A DNA stretch of 40,133 bases from Chara braunii (lineage: Eukaryota > Streptophyta > Charophyceae > Charales > Characeae), in contig BFEA01000240.1 in assembly GCA_003427395.1 (NCBI GenBank), forward strand, positions 1,092,060-1,132,192, in the 5' to 3' direction. Both the position numbers and the translations under genes were made by a program. Position 1 is the first letter of the stretch; every line of letters starts with the position of its first letter. The notes beneath the pieces are model-generated. The model did not search any database and was not told the origin of the DNA. It saw nothing but the letters and a program-made list of their open reading frames with translations. Below are positions 39,188-40,133 of this stretch, in pieces.

Positions 39188-39555
39188 AACCCCCGTTCCC
39201 ACTACGTCCGTCAACCCTCAGACTTCCCAGACCCCTTCCCACCCCACGCCCTCTCGTTGGCAGAGATCCTATCCTGTATTTCATTACATATATTAGGTCC
39301 GCTTTTCCGTACACCGCCCTCCCTTTTGACCACATTTCGATCACAGGCATTTGGAACCGTGCCCTGGGTCCCCCCAGGGAGGAGGGTTAGGATTTTGCTC
39401 AGACAGAAAAGATCCCCCCCAGCCACCGGGGCAGTCAAGGTTGATAGCCAGGATTGCATGCACTCATGATCTGTCTTCTGTTTACAGAATGCAATAGATA
39501 GTGAAGCAGGGTTTCTTTGGAGGGTGGGCTGAGGAATAGATAGTGATCCCAATAA

Positions 39556-39580
39556 CGGGCCGCTGGACCCGGTTTCCAAC
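39556..39580 (+). mobile_element. S1 SINE fragment (first hairpin only)
   Basis: GGGCCGCTGGACCCGGTTTCC, after which similarity to S1 stops. Confidence 0.55.
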
Positions 39581-39918
39581 ACTGGTTGTACTTGTTCCTC
39601 ATGAATGGTTAGGTATGGCTTTTGTAGACAGATTGTCCAGCATAGTTCCCTCATACGAGGTATGAGTTCCACCATACTACAGACCTTCTCCCTCAATACT
39701 GCTCAGTCAAACCCCCAACTACTGGGGTCGTCAACGCTGGCAGCCAGGATCGCAGGTACCAATGCGCTTTTCATGTTTCATAATACACAGTGGGTAGCAA
39801 GGCAGTCTTGACTGGAGGGCGGGCTGGGGGCACAGATGGGGACTACTGGTGCCCCCCAGTTTCCCTGCTGAACCCTATCCTGGGGCCCTGTTTTCGGAAA
39901 CATAGAACACTTAGCAAT

Positions 39919-39943
39919 GGGACGCTGGACCCGTTTTCCTGCA
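39919..39943 (+). mobile_element. S1 SINE fragment (first hairpin only)
   Basis: GGGACGCTGGACCCGTTTTCC, then unrelated sequence. Like the fragment at 39556 it stops after the first hairpin, so the SINE 5' end alone recurs here. Confidence 0.6.
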
Positions 39944-39995
39944 TAGGTGTTAGTGCAGCTACTCACAACTCATCTTATGGTCTCCCAAAAGGTAA

Positions 39996-40133
39996 GGGAC
40001 ACTGGACCCGGTTTCCAGCAGGTGTTGCTCCCGACTAATAGATGGGGCCCTCCCGGGGTTGCTAGCGGTGTCTGCTTAAACCAGCACAACTAGCACCACC
40101 TCGGGTGTTGTTTAACAAAAAAAAAAAAAAAAA
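39996..40133 (+). mobile_element. S1 SINE, subfamily B, full length
   Basis: GGGACACTGGACCCGGTTTCC, CAGCAGGTGTTGCTCCCGAC, ATAGATGGGGCC, a third hairpin around GTTGCTAG and CTAGCACC, and an A tail that runs off the window end. Confidence 0.85.

Overview
This is a repeat-dense eukaryotic nuclear window with no intact host protein-coding gene that I can support. A green-lineage source, most likely a streptophyte alga of the Chara kind, is my inference. It rests on three sightings: a U6 snRNA copy with a plant-type 3' half (36234-36329), a Penelope-like element whose GIY-YIG nuclease lies before the reverse transcriptase (a layout known from green-lineage elements), and a PIF/Harbinger-like transposase fragment. 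There are no bacterial operons, ribosome binding sites or CRISPR arrays.

Region 1 (about 214-19218) is a giant, old inverted-repeat (foldback) structure about 19 kb long. Both ends carry the same 23-bp terminal inverted repeat with 2 mismatches. The left arm (214 to about 7720) matches the reverse complement of the right arm (about 8345-19218) in a long chain of colinear blocks. The arms have diverged: they look 85-90% identical in the best block and much lower elsewhere. The right arm is interrupted by a further insertion (about 15905-17587, containing a 901-base N gap) and by an AT-rich MITE-like element (about 12551-13077). The arms carry a chain of strong hairpins (2004-2270 and 15379-15544), a three-copy tandem repeat of about 123 bp, decayed U6 snRNA copies, and, most strikingly, an array of small hairpins with a similar loop but different, self-complementary stems. 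The right outer part encodes a fragment like the N-terminal region of a PIF/Harbinger transposase.

Region 2 (19219-31030) is a landscape of short retroposons: a hairpin-rich SINE family (called S1 here), a related tail-sharing family (S2), a tRNA-headed SINE (S3), LINE 3' fragments, microsatellites, and a decayed coiled-coil coding region (26246-28450) broken by SINE insertions, one with a 13-bp target-site duplication.

Region 3 (29985-35836) is a decayed Penelope-like retroelement on the + strand, split by a 5'-truncated minus-strand LINE (about 31300-34940) and a minus-strand S1 SINE (30890-31026). Region 4 (35837-40133) holds an S2 copy, a U6 retropseudogene with a poly(A) tail and 13-bp target-site duplication, a degenerate T/C-rich repeat field, microsatellites, a LINE 3' fragment and three more S1 copies or pieces.

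The elements tell one story. LINE machinery probably mobilised the SINEs and U6, Penelope and DNA-transposon relics sit beside it, and the foldback element picked up U6 sequence before or during its inverted duplication. The hairpin array with covarying stems is the best candidate for something undescribed.
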